In this document: piece after piece, positions 16,078-29,000 of the stretch | Position numbering within the stretch: the first letter of the stretch is position 1 | Layout of the letters: the number at the start of each line of letters is the position of its first letter | From: Nocardioides kongjuensis | GTDB taxonomy: Bacteria > Actinomycetota > Actinomycetes > Propionibacteriales > Nocardioidaceae | Direction: 5' to 3' | Length of the DNA: 64,000 bases | Assembly: GCF_013409625.1 (NCBI RefSeq) | Contig: NZ_JACCBF010000001.1 | Coordinates: 1 to 64,000, forward strand | Notes under the pieces: model-generated | The model's input: the letters and a program-made list of their open reading frames with translations, nothing else | What the model was told of the DNA's origin: nothing | Database searches by the model: none | Position numbers and translations under genes: made by a program

Positions 16078-16845
16078 TCAGATCGGGAGCGCCGCCACCA
16101 CGGCGTCGTACGTCGCCCGGTCGGGGGCGGCGACCAGCCCACCGGCCAGGCGTTGCGGCTGCATCGCGGAGCCGTCGTGCTGGCCGATCACGCCGCCGGC
16201 CTCGGTGAGGACGAGCGACCCGGGGAGGTGGTCCCACGGCATCGAGCGGCTGTAGACGAGTGCCCGGGCGTCCCCGGCGATCAGGTGCGGGTAGTCGACG
16301 CCGCAGCACGCCCAGGTGAGCTCCAGGGCGCCGAGCGTGCCGAGCTCCTGGCCGACCCAGGCGCGCCGCGCGGTCCGGAACGGCACCCCGCCACCGGCAC
16401 TCGCCACGGTGAGCCGCTCGCCGTTGCGCCAAGCGCCGGCGCCGCGCTCGGCGACGTACGACGCCTCGTGCTGGGGCTGCCAGATCCAGCCGCGGGTCAC
16501 CTCGCCGCCCCGGACCTCGGCCACCATCACCGCGTGGTCGGGGGAGCCGTTCACGAAGTTCTTGGTGCCGTCGACCGGGTCGACGGTGAACGCGTGGTCG
16601 GCCGACGCGAACCGGTCGAGCAAGGTGGCGTCCGCGGCCATCGCCTCCTCGCCGAGCACCAGCGCCTCCGGGTAGGCCGCCTGCAGGGCCGCGGTGATCA
16701 GCGCCTCGGACTCGTGGTCGGCCACGGTGACCAGGTCGCCGGGATTCTTCTCGGTGACCTGCTCGTCGGCGAGCGCGCGGAACCGGGGGTTGATCACCTC
16801 CGCGGCGACGTCCTGGAGCAGGGTCAGCACGGCGGCGGTGTCCAC
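16078..16845 (-). CDS. Inositol monophosphatase/histidinol-phosphatase family protein
   Basis: Mg-dependent phosphatase of 255 aa. Metal-binding motifs are visible: GEE in VLGEEAM, DPVDGTKNF, and the C-terminal WDHLPGSLVLTEAGG. In actinobacteria such proteins act as inositol-1-phosphatases or as HisN; the sequence alone does not separate these. The GTG at 16845 is chosen over an ATG-side extension at 16869 because TACCGT lies 6 nt upstream of 16845. Confidence 0.85.
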   Translation of the reverse strand: MDTAAVLTLLQDVAAEVINPRFRALADEQVTEKNPGDLVTVADHESEALITAALQAAYPEALVLGEEAMAADATLLDRFASADHAFTVDPVDGTKNFVNGSPDHAVMVAEVRGGEVTRGWIWQPQHEASYVAERGAGAWRNGERLTVASAGGGVPFRTARRAWVGQELGTLGALELTWACCGVDYPHLIAGDARALVYSRSMPWDHLPGSLVLTEAGGVIGQHDGSAMQPQRLAGGLVAAPDRATYDAVVAALPI

Positions 16846-16851
16846 AGCGCC

Positions 16852-16857
16852 ACGGTA
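16852..16857 (-). promoter_or_regulatory. Leaderless -10 box of the phosphatase gene
   Basis: On the minus strand TACCGT ends 6 nt before the GTG at 16845. Confidence 0.5.
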
Positions 16858-16895
16858 ACGGGACACCACACGCCCTGGTGAGGTTGGGTAGGACC

Positions 16896-17291
16896 ATGCG
16901 CTTCACCGAGCACGAGCTGACCGCAGCACTCGCCGGCGCGGCCAAGGTCGTGCTGGCCGCCGACCGGCGCCTGCGCAAGCGCGGCGTCGACGTCGACACG
17001 GCGTGGGAGCAGATGGACCGCTACCAGCGGTTCAAGGTGCTCGACGCGCTCGGCGACCAGGTGCTGCCGGTCCTCGTCGCCCTGCCCGACGTCGATGTCG
17101 CCCCCGGTACCCGCCCGACGTACGACGACCGCCAGGTCGCCGAGGTCGTCGAGGGTCTTGCCGGCAGCGGCAGGGGGCGGCTGCGCCGGGCGGTCGAGGT
17201 CAAGGCACGCACCGCCCTGGTCCAGGCCGCGCTCGCGGCGATCCCGCCGCGACTCGACCCGGACGCGCTGCTCACCGACGACGACCTCTAG
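16896..17291 (+). CDS. Conserved hypothetical protein
   Basis: A 131-aa, mostly helical, charged protein (MRFTEHELTAALAGAAKVV...) with no signal or membrane segment and no recognised domain. Codon use matches its neighbours, and a good start follows GGTAGGACC. It sits between the divergent phosphatase gene and the galactan locus. Function unknown. Confidence 0.75.
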   Translation: MRFTEHELTAALAGAAKVVLAADRRLRKRGVDVDTAWEQMDRYQRFKVLDALGDQVLPVLVALPDVDVAPGTRPTYDDRQVAEVVEGLAGSGRGRLRRAVEVKARTALVQAALAAIPPRLDPDALLTDDDL

Positions 17292-17348
17292 GTCCGGAGT
17301 ACAGCCCAGCGCAGCCTCCGCGACACGGGTTTTCGGCGGCCGCCCCGC

Positions 17349-17354
17349 TAGGGT
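17349..17354 (+). promoter_or_regulatory. Leaderless -10 box of the galactan GT2 pair
   Basis: TAGGGT ends 7 nt before the GTG at 17362. Confidence 0.5.
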
Positions 17355-17361
17355 CTAGGCC

Positions 17362-18270
17362 GTGCGAGTCCAGGCCGTCGTGGTGACCTTCAACAGGTTG
17401 GCGATGCTGCAGCGACTCGTCGCGCGGCTGCAGGAGATCGCCGGCCTGGAGCGCATCCTCGTCGTCGACAACGCCTCGACGGACGGCACGGGGGAGTGGC
17501 TGGCCGGGCTGGACGACGAGCGGCTGCGCCACGAGACCCTGGCGGCCAACACCGGTGGTGCCGGCGGCTTCCACCACGGGCTCGGCTGGGCGGTGCGCGA
17601 GGGCGCCGACCTGGTGTGGCTGATGGACGACGACGGGCTGCCGGCCCTCGACTGCCTCGACCTCCTGCTGGAGCGGCAGCAGCGCGACGGCCTGGAGTTC
17701 TGCGGCCCGGCTGTGCTGGCCGAGCAGGACCCGTCGCGGCTGTGCTTCCCGATCCGGCTCCCGGGCGGCACGCGGGTCGTGCACGACATGGCCGCCGTCG
17801 AGGCGGCGGCGCGCGAGGGCCTGATCGACGACGTCGTGATCCCGTTCAACGGCGTGCTCGTCACCCGCGAGCTGGTCGAGCGGATCGGCCTGCCCCGCGA
17901 GGAGTTCTTCATCTGGGGCGACGACGTCGAGTACCTGTGGCGCGCGCAGCGGGCCGGCGCCCGGGTCGCCACCGTCGTGGATGCCCACTTCCTGCACCCG
18001 GCCACCGACGACCTCGGCACGCCGATGATGTTCGGGCGCACGACGTACAACCACACCGCGAGCGACCTCAAGCACTACTGCATGGCGCGCAACAACACGC
18101 TGAACCTGCGCACCTACCGCGGCTGGCTGCACGTGCTGCTGTTCTGGCTGAAGACCGTGTGGTTCTACCTGTTCACGAAGCCGCAGCCGGCGCGGATCCC
18201 GCTGAGCGCCCGCGCCGCGGCCGCCGGCCTGCGCGGCGACTTCACCGGCCACCGGAGGTACCTGACGTGA
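17362..18270 (+). CDS. GT2 glycosyltransferase, GlfT1-like
   Basis: Family 2 glycosyltransferase of 302 aa. The nucleotide-sugar fold starts at residue 4 (VVVTFNRLAMLQRL), with NTGGAGGFHHGL, the metal motif WLMDDDG and the acceptor/base motif FIWGDDVEYLWR. The last two resemble GlfT1-type galactofuranosyltransferases, which place the first galactofuranose residues on the polyprenyl-linked primer. The neighbours are a second GT2, glf, GlfT2 and a Wzm/Wzt exporter, which supports this role; rhamnosyl transfer is the alternative. Its stop overlaps the next start as GTGA, so the two GTs are translationally coupled. Confidence 0.85.
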   Translation: MRVQAVVVTFNRLAMLQRLVARLQEIAGLERILVVDNASTDGTGEWLAGLDDERLRHETLAANTGGAGGFHHGLGWAVREGADLVWLMDDDGLPALDCLDLLLERQQRDGLEFCGPAVLAEQDPSRLCFPIRLPGGTRVVHDMAAVEAAAREGLIDDVVIPFNGVLVTRELVERIGLPREEFFIWGDDVEYLWRAQRAGARVATVVDAHFLHPATDDLGTPMMFGRTTYNHTASDLKHYCMARNNTLNLRTYRGWLHVLLFWLKTVWFYLFTKPQPARIPLSARAAAAGLRGDFTGHRRYLT

Positions 18271-19101
18271 GCTCCGAGGCTCGCTCCGCTCGCGCCTCGA
18301 CCACCGAGGCACGGGTGGCCGTCGTCGTCGTGACGTTCAACCGGGCCGACCTGCTCGAGCGGATGCTGGCCGGTCTCGGTGCGCTCGACCGTGCGCCGGA
18401 CGCGGTGTTCGTGGTCAACAACGCCAGCACCGACCACACCCGCGAGGTGCTCGAGCGCAGCGCCCTCGCCGGTCTGGTGCCGATCCACACGACCGACAAC
18501 CTCGGGGGAGCCGGCGGCTTCCGGCTGGGCCTGCAGACCGCCTACGACCGGGGCTTCGACGTGATGTGGCTGATGGACGACGACGTCGTCCCGGCTCCGG
18601 ACTGCCTGACCAGGCTGCTCGAGGCCGACGGCTCCTGCCTGATCGCGGTCCGCGAGGACCTGACCGGCAGGCTCGTCGAGAAGGCGGCGCTGCGCTTCGA
18701 CCTGCGCAACCCGCTCGCGATCCGGCCGAAGACGGCGAGCATCGACTCGACGTACGCCAGTCGTGCGGCGATGCCGGCCAGCGTCGAGGTCGAGAACGTC
18801 GCCTTCGAGGGCTTCCTGGTCCGCCGGGAGGTGATCGACCGGATCGGCCTGCCGGACGCGTCCTTCTTCATCTTCTACGACGACGTCGACTTCGCGATCC
18901 GGGCCCGTCGCGCGGGCTTCGCGATCCGGGCGGTGCGCGACGCCGTCCTCGTGCGCCAGCTCGACTTCGACCAGCAGCACGACCTCGCCGGCTGGAAGGG
19001 GTACTACATGTACCGCAACCTGTTCGTCGTGCACTTCCGGTACGGCGAGAACCTGCTCGTGCGGCTCAAGCCCGCGCTGATCGCACTGGTCGTGGTGCTG
19101 C

Positions 19102-23552
<4,451 letters not shown>

Positions 23553-23556
<4 letters not shown>

Positions 23557-24458
23557 CCACCGACGCACCCGGCGCCCGGGCCATCGACGACGACGAGCCC
23601 GGCCTCCCGCCGCTGCGACCGCCGTCAGCGGAGAACGGCCTGCTCGGGGTCTTCCGGCGCCGCTACCTGCTCCGGCTGCTGGTGACCCGCGAGATCAGCG
23701 CGCGCTACCAGGGCTCGTTCCTGGGCCTGCTGTGGTCGTACATCAACCCGCTGACGCAGTTCTTCATCTACTTCTTCGTCGTCGGGTACATCTTCAACCT
23801 GCACGCGAACATCCCGAACTTCGCCATCCACCTCTTCGCCGGGCTCACGGTGGTGCACTTCTTCACCGAGACCTTCGGGGCGGGGACGCGGTCCATCGTG
23901 CGCAACCGCGCCCTCGTGGTGAAGATGGCGATGCCACGGGAGATGTTCCCCGTCGCCACGATGATGGTGTCGCTCTACCACGTCCTGCCCCAGCTCGTGA
24001 TCCTCACCATCGCGTCGCTGATGTCGGGCTGGATGCCGGAGCCGGTCGACCTGATCGCGCTGGTCCTCGGCCTGCTGATCTGCGGCCTGCTCGGCCTCGC
24101 CGGTGCGCTCTTCTTCAGCGCCGCCAACGTCTTCTTCAGCGACTTCGGCAACATCGTCAGCGTCTTCAACAACTTCGTCCGCTGGGGCGTGCCGATGATG
24201 TACTCGTACTCGATGGTCGACGACCGGTTCGGCCGCTTCGCCCAGTACTACCTCTACAACCCGCTGGCCGACGCCGTCCTGCTGTTCCAGCGGGCGTTCT
24301 GGGTCGGCACCGTGCCGCCGGGGCACGAGGCGGTCCGAGCGATGCCCGACCACCTCATCGTGCACGGTTTCATCATCCTCGTCGCGTCGGTCGGCGTGCT
24401 CGCCGCTGCCCAGTTCGTCTTCAGCCGTCTCGAGAACAAGATCCCGGAGCGCCTCTGA
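23553..24458 (+). CDS. wzm: ABC-2 type polysaccharide export permease
   Basis: Membrane half of the galactan exporter, 301 aa with six predicted membrane segments after a Pro/Asp-rich cytoplasmic N-terminus of about 40 residues. RRRYLLRLLVTREISARYQGS and FLGLLWSYINPL are classic for the Wzm/RfbA/TagG family. It is coupled to glfT2 upstream and wzt downstream. In mycobacteria the equivalent Wzm-Wzt pair flips lipid-linked galactan; the substrate here is inferred from the operon. Confidence 0.92.
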
Positions 24459-25225
24459 TGGCCAAGTCGATCGTGGTGGAGAACGCCACCAAGTACTTCA
24501 CCCTGCGCTACCACCGCACCTTCAAGGAGGTCACGGTCGCGAAGGCCAAGGGCCGCAAGACAGGCGAGACCTTCCGCGCCGTCGACGACGTGTCCTTCAG
24601 CGTCGACATCGGCGAGTCGGTCGGGATCATGGGGCTCAACGGCTCCGGCAAGAGCACGCTGCTCAAGATGATCAACGGCGTGATGCGGCCCGACGAGGGC
24701 TCGATCCTCACCCGCGGGCGGATCGCGGGCCTGATCGCCACCGGCGCCGGCTTCCACAACCAGCTCACCGGGCGCGAGAACCTGTACCTCAACGCCGCGA
24801 TCCTGGGCATGAGCGAGCAGGAGATCAAGCGGAAGTTCGACTCGATCGTCGACTTCGCCGACCTCGGCGCCACCCTCGACGGACCGGTCGGCCACTACTC
24901 CTCCGGCCAGAAGGCACGACTGGGCTTCGCCATCGCGATCCACGTCGACTCCGACATCTTCCTGGCCGACGAGGTGCTGGCCGTCGGTGACAAGCCGTTC
25001 CGGGTCAAGTGCATGAAGAAGATGCGCGAGATCCGCAACAGCGGCGACCGCACCCTCTTCTACGTCAGCCACTCCCCGGAGTCGGTCATCAAGATGTGCA
25101 ACCGCGTCCTGGTCCTGGAGAAGGGACGCCTCGGCTTCGACGGCGACCCGGTCGAGGCGGTCCACTACCTGCGCTACGACGAGGACGACGACCTCGACGA
25201 CGACTCGCTCGCCAACGACATCTGA
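24458..25225 (+). CDS. wzt: ABC transporter ATP-binding protein for galactan export
   Basis: ATPase partner of Wzm, 255 aa. Walker A is GLNGSGKST (59-67), the signature is YSSGQKARLGFA, Walker B is DIFLADEVLAVGD and the switch His is in YVSHSPE. There is no C-terminal carbohydrate-binding domain, so export is probably not coupled to a terminal-sugar signal. The acidic tail (DEDDDLDDDS) is distinctive. The ATG overlaps the wzm stop as TGATG. A perfect 10-bp hairpin follows the stop codon. Confidence 0.93.
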   Translation: MAKSIVVENATKYFTLRYHRTFKEVTVAKAKGRKTGETFRAVDDVSFSVDIGESVGIMGLNGSGKSTLLKMINGVMRPDEGSILTRGRIAGLIATGAGFHNQLTGRENLYLNAAILGMSEQEIKRKFDSIVDFADLGATLDGPVGHYSSGQKARLGFAIAIHVDSDIFLADEVLAVGDKPFRVKCMKKMREIRNSGDRTLFYVSHSPESVIKMCNRVLVLEKGRLGFDGDPVEAVHYLRYDEDDDLDDDSLANDI

Positions 25226-25232
25226 GGCGGAT

Positions 25233-25255
25233 GGCGCGAGCGGCTCGCTCGCGCC
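25233..25255. terminator. Terminator between wzt and the convergent membrane protein gene
   Basis: Perfect 10-bp stem GGCGCGAGCG / CGCTCGCGCC with a GCT loop, in the 33-bp space between convergent genes. The arm resembles the GCTCGC motif of the dispersed repeat. Confidence 0.75.
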
Positions 25256-25258
25256 TCC

Positions 25259-25873
25259 TCACTCGCCATGCCCGGTGGGGAGCGGGCCTCGTCGTGCCCG
25301 GGTGACGGCGAGGACGAGCGCCGCCGCCAGCCCGCCGAGGGTGCCGAGGACCTCGTCGCCGAGCGTGTCCTCGTACGCCGTGTCGAGCTCGGTGCCGTTG
25401 CGGATGAAGCTCACCCACTCGCCGACCTCCCAGCCGATGGCGAGCACCGCTCCCAGGCCGGTGACGGCGACGACCAGGACCCAGGCGGGGGACAGGCGCG
25501 GCGCCAGCAGCAGTCCGAGCCCACCGCACAGGAGTGCCCAGTTGGCGAAGTGGTTGACGTCGTCCCACCACGCCACGGCGTCGTAGAGGTCGAGGCTGTT
25601 GCCGGTCACGTCCACCAGGAACGGCAGCATGACGAGGGTGAACGCGCCCCACGGCGGTGCGGCCGGCGCCGGAGCACGCCGCGCGCGTAGCCACCACCAG
25701 GTCGGCACGACCAGCATGAGCAGGGGATAGGCGACCAGGCGGGCGCCGAAGGCCTTGCCGTCGAAGCGGTCGATCCCGGGGGCTAACGCAGCCATGCCGA
25801 GCTGGGCGACGGTTGCAGCGAGGACCAGACCGGGGACCCACCCCGGGCAGCGTGGCGGAGCGGTGGCGAGCAT
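25259..25873 (-). CDS. DUF2238-like integral membrane protein
   Basis: A 204-aa protein with about six membrane segments. Conserved-looking features are LDLYDAVAWWDDVNHFANW and the C-terminal TAYEDTLGDEVLGTLGG, which resemble YjdF/DUF2238 proteins of unknown function. Standalone gene at the border of the galactan locus. Confidence 0.78.
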   Translation of the reverse strand: MLATAPPRCPGWVPGLVLAATVAQLGMAALAPGIDRFDGKAFGARLVAYPLLMLVVPTWWWLRARRAPAPAAPPWGAFTLVMLPFLVDVTGNSLDLYDAVAWWDDVNHFANWALLCGGLGLLLAPRLSPAWVLVVAVTGLGAVLAIGWEVGEWVSFIRNGTELDTAYEDTLGDEVLGTLGGLAAALVLAVTRARRGPLPTGHGE

Positions 25874-25929
25874 GCGCGCAGCGTCGCACAGGGCGGCGTG
25901 CAGGGCGCGGGCCCGGCTCAGATACCGCC

Positions 25930-26060
25930 GTCCCGGGCCGATCTACAAATTTGCAGGCGATCGGCGTGTCGAGTGGAAATTACACGATTGTAGTTACTCA
26001 CTTTCCCTTCCCAGACTCGTGTGACGCATGTGAAAGTTGCTACTCGTGTGACACCTTCCC
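25930..26060 (+). promoter_or_regulatory. AT-richer promoter region with direct repeats before the amidase gene
   Basis: In this 210-bp gap the GC content drops sharply (ATCTACAAATTTGC, GAAATTACACGATTGTAG). CTACAA at about 25944 and TTGTAG at about 25988 form an inverted repeat. An exact 11-bp direct repeat ACTCGTGTGAC occurs at 26015-26025 and 26042-26052, 27 bp apart. A regulated promoter is likely; the regulator is unknown. Confidence 0.45.
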
Positions 26061-26084
26061 CGCACACACGTCTGGAGCAGAACC

Positions 26085-28184
26085 ATGTCGCCGTACCCCA
26101 CGGAGATCCCCGAGCACACCCGGCGGAGCCGGTTCGTGACGCTGTGCCAGCAGGCGCTGGCCCTGGCTGTCGTCGTCGCCGTCCTCACGCCCGCAGCACG
26201 CACCGTGACCATGGAGGTCCGCCCCGCCGAGCCGGGCGCCACGACCCTGCCCGGCACGGTCAGCCTGCAGGCCGCGACCACCCCGCTGACGGTCCCGACC
26301 GCCACGGTCGACCCGACCGTGACGTCGTACTCGCTCACCCCGTCGCCGAGCGCCGTCAGCGGCCGGGTCACGCTGCACGGCAGCGTCAAGGAGCTGGCCG
26401 ACGGCGGTGACAAGGTCACGAGCGACGCGCTGCCGGTCGAGGGCTACGGCACCGTCGGCGTCACCTGGGCCCACGGCGCCGCCGTCCCCGAGGACGGGAT
26501 CACGGTCGACGTCCGCACCCGTACCGGTGACACCTGGAGCGGCTGGACCGCCGCCGACTACCACGACGAGCACGGCCCCGACCCCGACAGCGAGGAGGGC
26601 CAGCACACGCGCCCCGGCACCGAGCCGGTCCTGGTCGGCGACGTCGACCAGGTGCAGGTCCGGGTCGAGACCGCCGACGTCGCGCCGGCCGACCTGCAGG
26701 TCGCCGTCATCGACCCCGGTACGCCGTCCGCCACCGCGAAGGAGGGCCCGGCGCTCTCCTCGGGTGCCGGTGCCGCGACCACCTCGGGCCAGGCGAACGC
26801 GCGACCCGGGACGGACGGCGCGATCGCGATGCAGGCCGCCACGACCGGTGCGCCGCAGCCGCAGATCTACTCGCGGGCCCAGTGGGGCGCGCCCGAGGAC
26901 CCCAGCTACAAGCCGAAGTACGGCACGATCAGCGCGGGCTTCGTCCACCACACGGTGAACGCCAACGACTACCGGCCCGAGGACGTCCCGGCGATCCTGC
27001 GCGGCATCTGGAAGTACCACGTCAAGACCCGGGGTTGGAGCGACATCGGCTACAACTTCCTCGTCGACCGGTTCGGCCGGATCTGGGAAGGCCGTGCCGG
27101 TGGCATCGACAAGCCGGTCGTCGGCGCCCACACCCTCGGCTACAACGACTACTCCTTCGCGATGTCCGCGATCGGTAATTACGAGACCGCGCAGCCGACC
27201 CCCGAGATGATCAACGCGTACGGCGCCCTGTTCGCGTGGAAGCTCTCCCTGTCCGGCGTCGACGCCGCCTCGATGAGCCAGCAGGTCGGCAAGAGCAGGT
27301 TCGCCGCGATCAACGGACACCGTGACGCCGGCAAGACGGCCTGCCCCGGCAAGTACCTGTACGCGCAGATCCCGGCCATCCGGGCGCTCGCCGCCCAGAT
27401 CCAGCAGGGCGCGCTCCTCGGCCAGCTCAACGGCAACTACATCGGCTCGGCCAACCCGGACGTGGTCGTCCGCAAGGCCTCGACGGGCCGCCTGTTCCTC
27501 CACGACCTCGACCGGGTCGGTGGCCGGTGGGCGATCGCGGCGACGGTGAAGACCAACGTCTACGTGCCGTGGGCCAAGCAGGTGCTCCGCGTCGGCGACT
27601 GGGACGGCGACGGGCTCAACGACCTGATCGTGATCCGCAAGAGCGACAAGGCGCCGGTGCTCTTCCGTGGCGCCGGTGGCGGGACGTTCCAGCCCGCACA
27701 GGTGCTGCCGGGCAGCTTCGGCGGCGTGAAGATGCTCGCTGCCGTCGGGGACATGACCGGCGACAAGCTGCCGGACCTGATGGGCCAGCCGAAGGGCGGC
27801 CAGATGCAGGTCTACCCGGGCAACGGTGTCAACGGCTTCCAGGCGGCCGTGCCCGCAGCGGGCCCGGTCCCGGGCAAGCGACTCGTCCCGGTCGGACGCT
27901 GGAACAAGGACGGGTCGCCCGACGCCCTCGTCAGCGACGGGACGGCGCTCTCGCTCTACACCGGCATCCTGCCCGGTGGGTGGGCGGCCGCGAAGGCCAT
28001 GAAGTCGGGCGTCCCCGGCTACGACTGGGTGATCGGCCTGGGCCCGATGGCCAGCGGTGGCAAGGTCGTCGTCGTGCGCAGCAAGGCGACCGGAGCGGTC
28101 TACGCCCTGGAGAAGACCAAGGCCAAGAAGTTCGGCTCGCCCATCTTCTTGAAGAAGCGCAAGAAGTTCGACCTCGCGGGCTAG
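26085..28184 (+). CDS. N-acetylmuramoyl-L-alanine amidase with C-terminal repeat domain
   Basis: Secreted 699-aa peptidoglycan hydrolase. A signal-like segment lies at about 17-37; then an Ala/Thr/Pro-rich region and an accessory beta domain to about 260; then the PGRP/Amidase_2 domain at about 270-430. Zinc and catalytic residues are visible in FVHHTVNAND, GWSDIGYNFLVDRFGRIWEG and NGHRDAGKTACPG. The C-terminal third contains FG-GAP/VCBS-like beta-propeller repeats (VGDWDGDGLNDLIV, VGDMTGDKLPDLMG, VGRWNKDGSPDALV) that may bind wall or calcium. A GGAG site precedes the ATG. It is preceded by an AT-richer promoter with direct repeats. Confidence 0.9.
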   Translation: MSPYPTEIPEHTRRSRFVTLCQQALALAVVVAVLTPAARTVTMEVRPAEPGATTLPGTVSLQAATTPLTVPTATVDPTVTSYSLTPSPSAVSGRVTLHGSVKELADGGDKVTSDALPVEGYGTVGVTWAHGAAVPEDGITVDVRTRTGDTWSGWTAADYHDEHGPDPDSEEGQHTRPGTEPVLVGDVDQVQVRVETADVAPADLQVAVIDPGTPSATAKEGPALSSGAGAATTSGQANARPGTDGAIAMQAATTGAPQPQIYSRAQWGAPEDPSYKPKYGTISAGFVHHTVNANDYRPEDVPAILRGIWKYHVKTRGWSDIGYNFLVDRFGRIWEGRAGGIDKPVVGAHTLGYNDYSFAMSAIGNYETAQPTPEMINAYGALFAWKLSLSGVDAASMSQQVGKSRFAAINGHRDAGKTACPGKYLYAQIPAIRALAAQIQQGALLGQLNGNYIGSANPDVVVRKASTGRLFLHDLDRVGGRWAIAATVKTNVYVPWAKQVLRVGDWDGDGLNDLIVIRKSDKAPVLFRGAGGGTFQPAQVLPGSFGGVKMLAAVGDMTGDKLPDLMGQPKGGQMQVYPGNGVNGFQAAVPAAGPVPGKRLVPVGRWNKDGSPDALVSDGTALSLYTGILPGGWAAAKAMKSGVPGYDWVIGLGPMASGGKVVVVRSKATGAVYALEKTKAKKFGSPIFLKKRKKFDLAG

Positions 28185-28212
28185 ACCCCGCGAACCGATC
28201 CGTCCTGGTCGT

Positions 28213-28950
28213 TCAGGCGGGGAAGCGGGCCGTGGCGTGCTCGGCGACGTACGTCGCCTCGAGCCGCTCCGGCTCGGCCCGGACGACCAGGACGAGTGAG
28301 CCGCCTGCAAGGAGCGGCTCACAGAGGATCGCCGGCTCCGCGACGGGGTCGGCGACCGCGAGCAGGCGGCCGTTGCCGACCAGACCGGTGACGGCCGCCT
28401 CGCTCCACAGCCCGGCCTGGCTCAGCGTCCGGTCCCCCACCTCGAGGGCCAGGTCGTCGGCCTGTGGCGGGTCCCATGCCGTGAAGGCGTCGGGCTGGGA
28501 CCAGATGTCGATGCCGACGTCGGTCACGCCGGCCGGGACCGGCTCCGCGAACCGGACGCCGAGCGGCAGCAGGGCACAGGCCAGGACCGCGAGCTCGCCG
28601 GTCCGCTCAGCCCACGCGGACAGGGTGTCGGGTCCGCACACGACGGCGGCGAGATCGGTGGGGGCGGCGTCCGCGCTCGTCGTGACGACCAGGCCGCAGT
28701 TCCAGGCCGCGCCGAGGAAGACGGTTCCGAGCCAGTGCGGCGGCAGGTCGACCGCGATCCGGTCGCCACGCTCCAGGCCCAGCTCGTCGACGAGCAGCGA
28801 GCTCGCCTTCGCCACCCAGTTCGCCCACGTGGTGACCGACAGCTCGACCCGCTCGCCGGTCGCCTGGTCGTAGAAGGTCACCAGCGGCTGGCCCGGGTCG
28901 GTGCGGAGGCGGGCGGCCAGGACAGCGGGAAACGTGGTCGGGGTCGTCAC
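28213..28950 (-). CDS. TIGR03089 family protein
   Basis: A 245-aa protein resembling the N-terminal part of AMP-dependent acyl-CoA synthetases (TFYDQATGERVELSVTTWANWV, LGLERGDRIAVDLP) but lacking the adenylation core and lid, as is normal for TIGR03089, whose function is unknown. In actinobacteria it typically lies beside LCP and mannose genes, as here, divergent from manC. The GTG at 28950 has TAGGCT 6 nt upstream. Confidence 0.82.
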   Translation of the reverse strand: MTTPTTFPAVLAARLRTDPGQPLVTFYDQATGERVELSVTTWANWVAKASSLLVDELGLERGDRIAVDLPPHWLGTVFLGAAWNCGLVVTTSADAAPTDLAAVVCGPDTLSAWAERTGELAVLACALLPLGVRFAEPVPAGVTDVGIDIWSQPDAFTAWDPPQADDLALEVGDRTLSQAGLWSEAAVTGLVGNGRLLAVADPVAEPAILCEPLLAGGSLVLVVRAEPERLEATYVAEHATARFPA

Positions 28951-28956
28951 GTCCCG

Positions 28957-28962
28957 AGCCTA
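28957..28962 (-). promoter_or_regulatory. Leaderless -10 box of the TIGR03089 gene
   Basis: On the minus strand TAGGCT ends 6 nt before the GTG at 28950. It faces away from the manC promoter across a 50-bp divergent region. Confidence 0.55.
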
Positions 28963-28988
28963 GGGTTCGGCGGTTGACCGGTGGGCCA

Positions 28989-28994
28989 TAGGGT
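28989..28994 (+). promoter_or_regulatory. Leaderless -10 box of manC
   Basis: TAGGGT ends 6 nt before the ATG at 29001. Confidence 0.6.
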
Positions 28995-29000
28995 GCGGCC

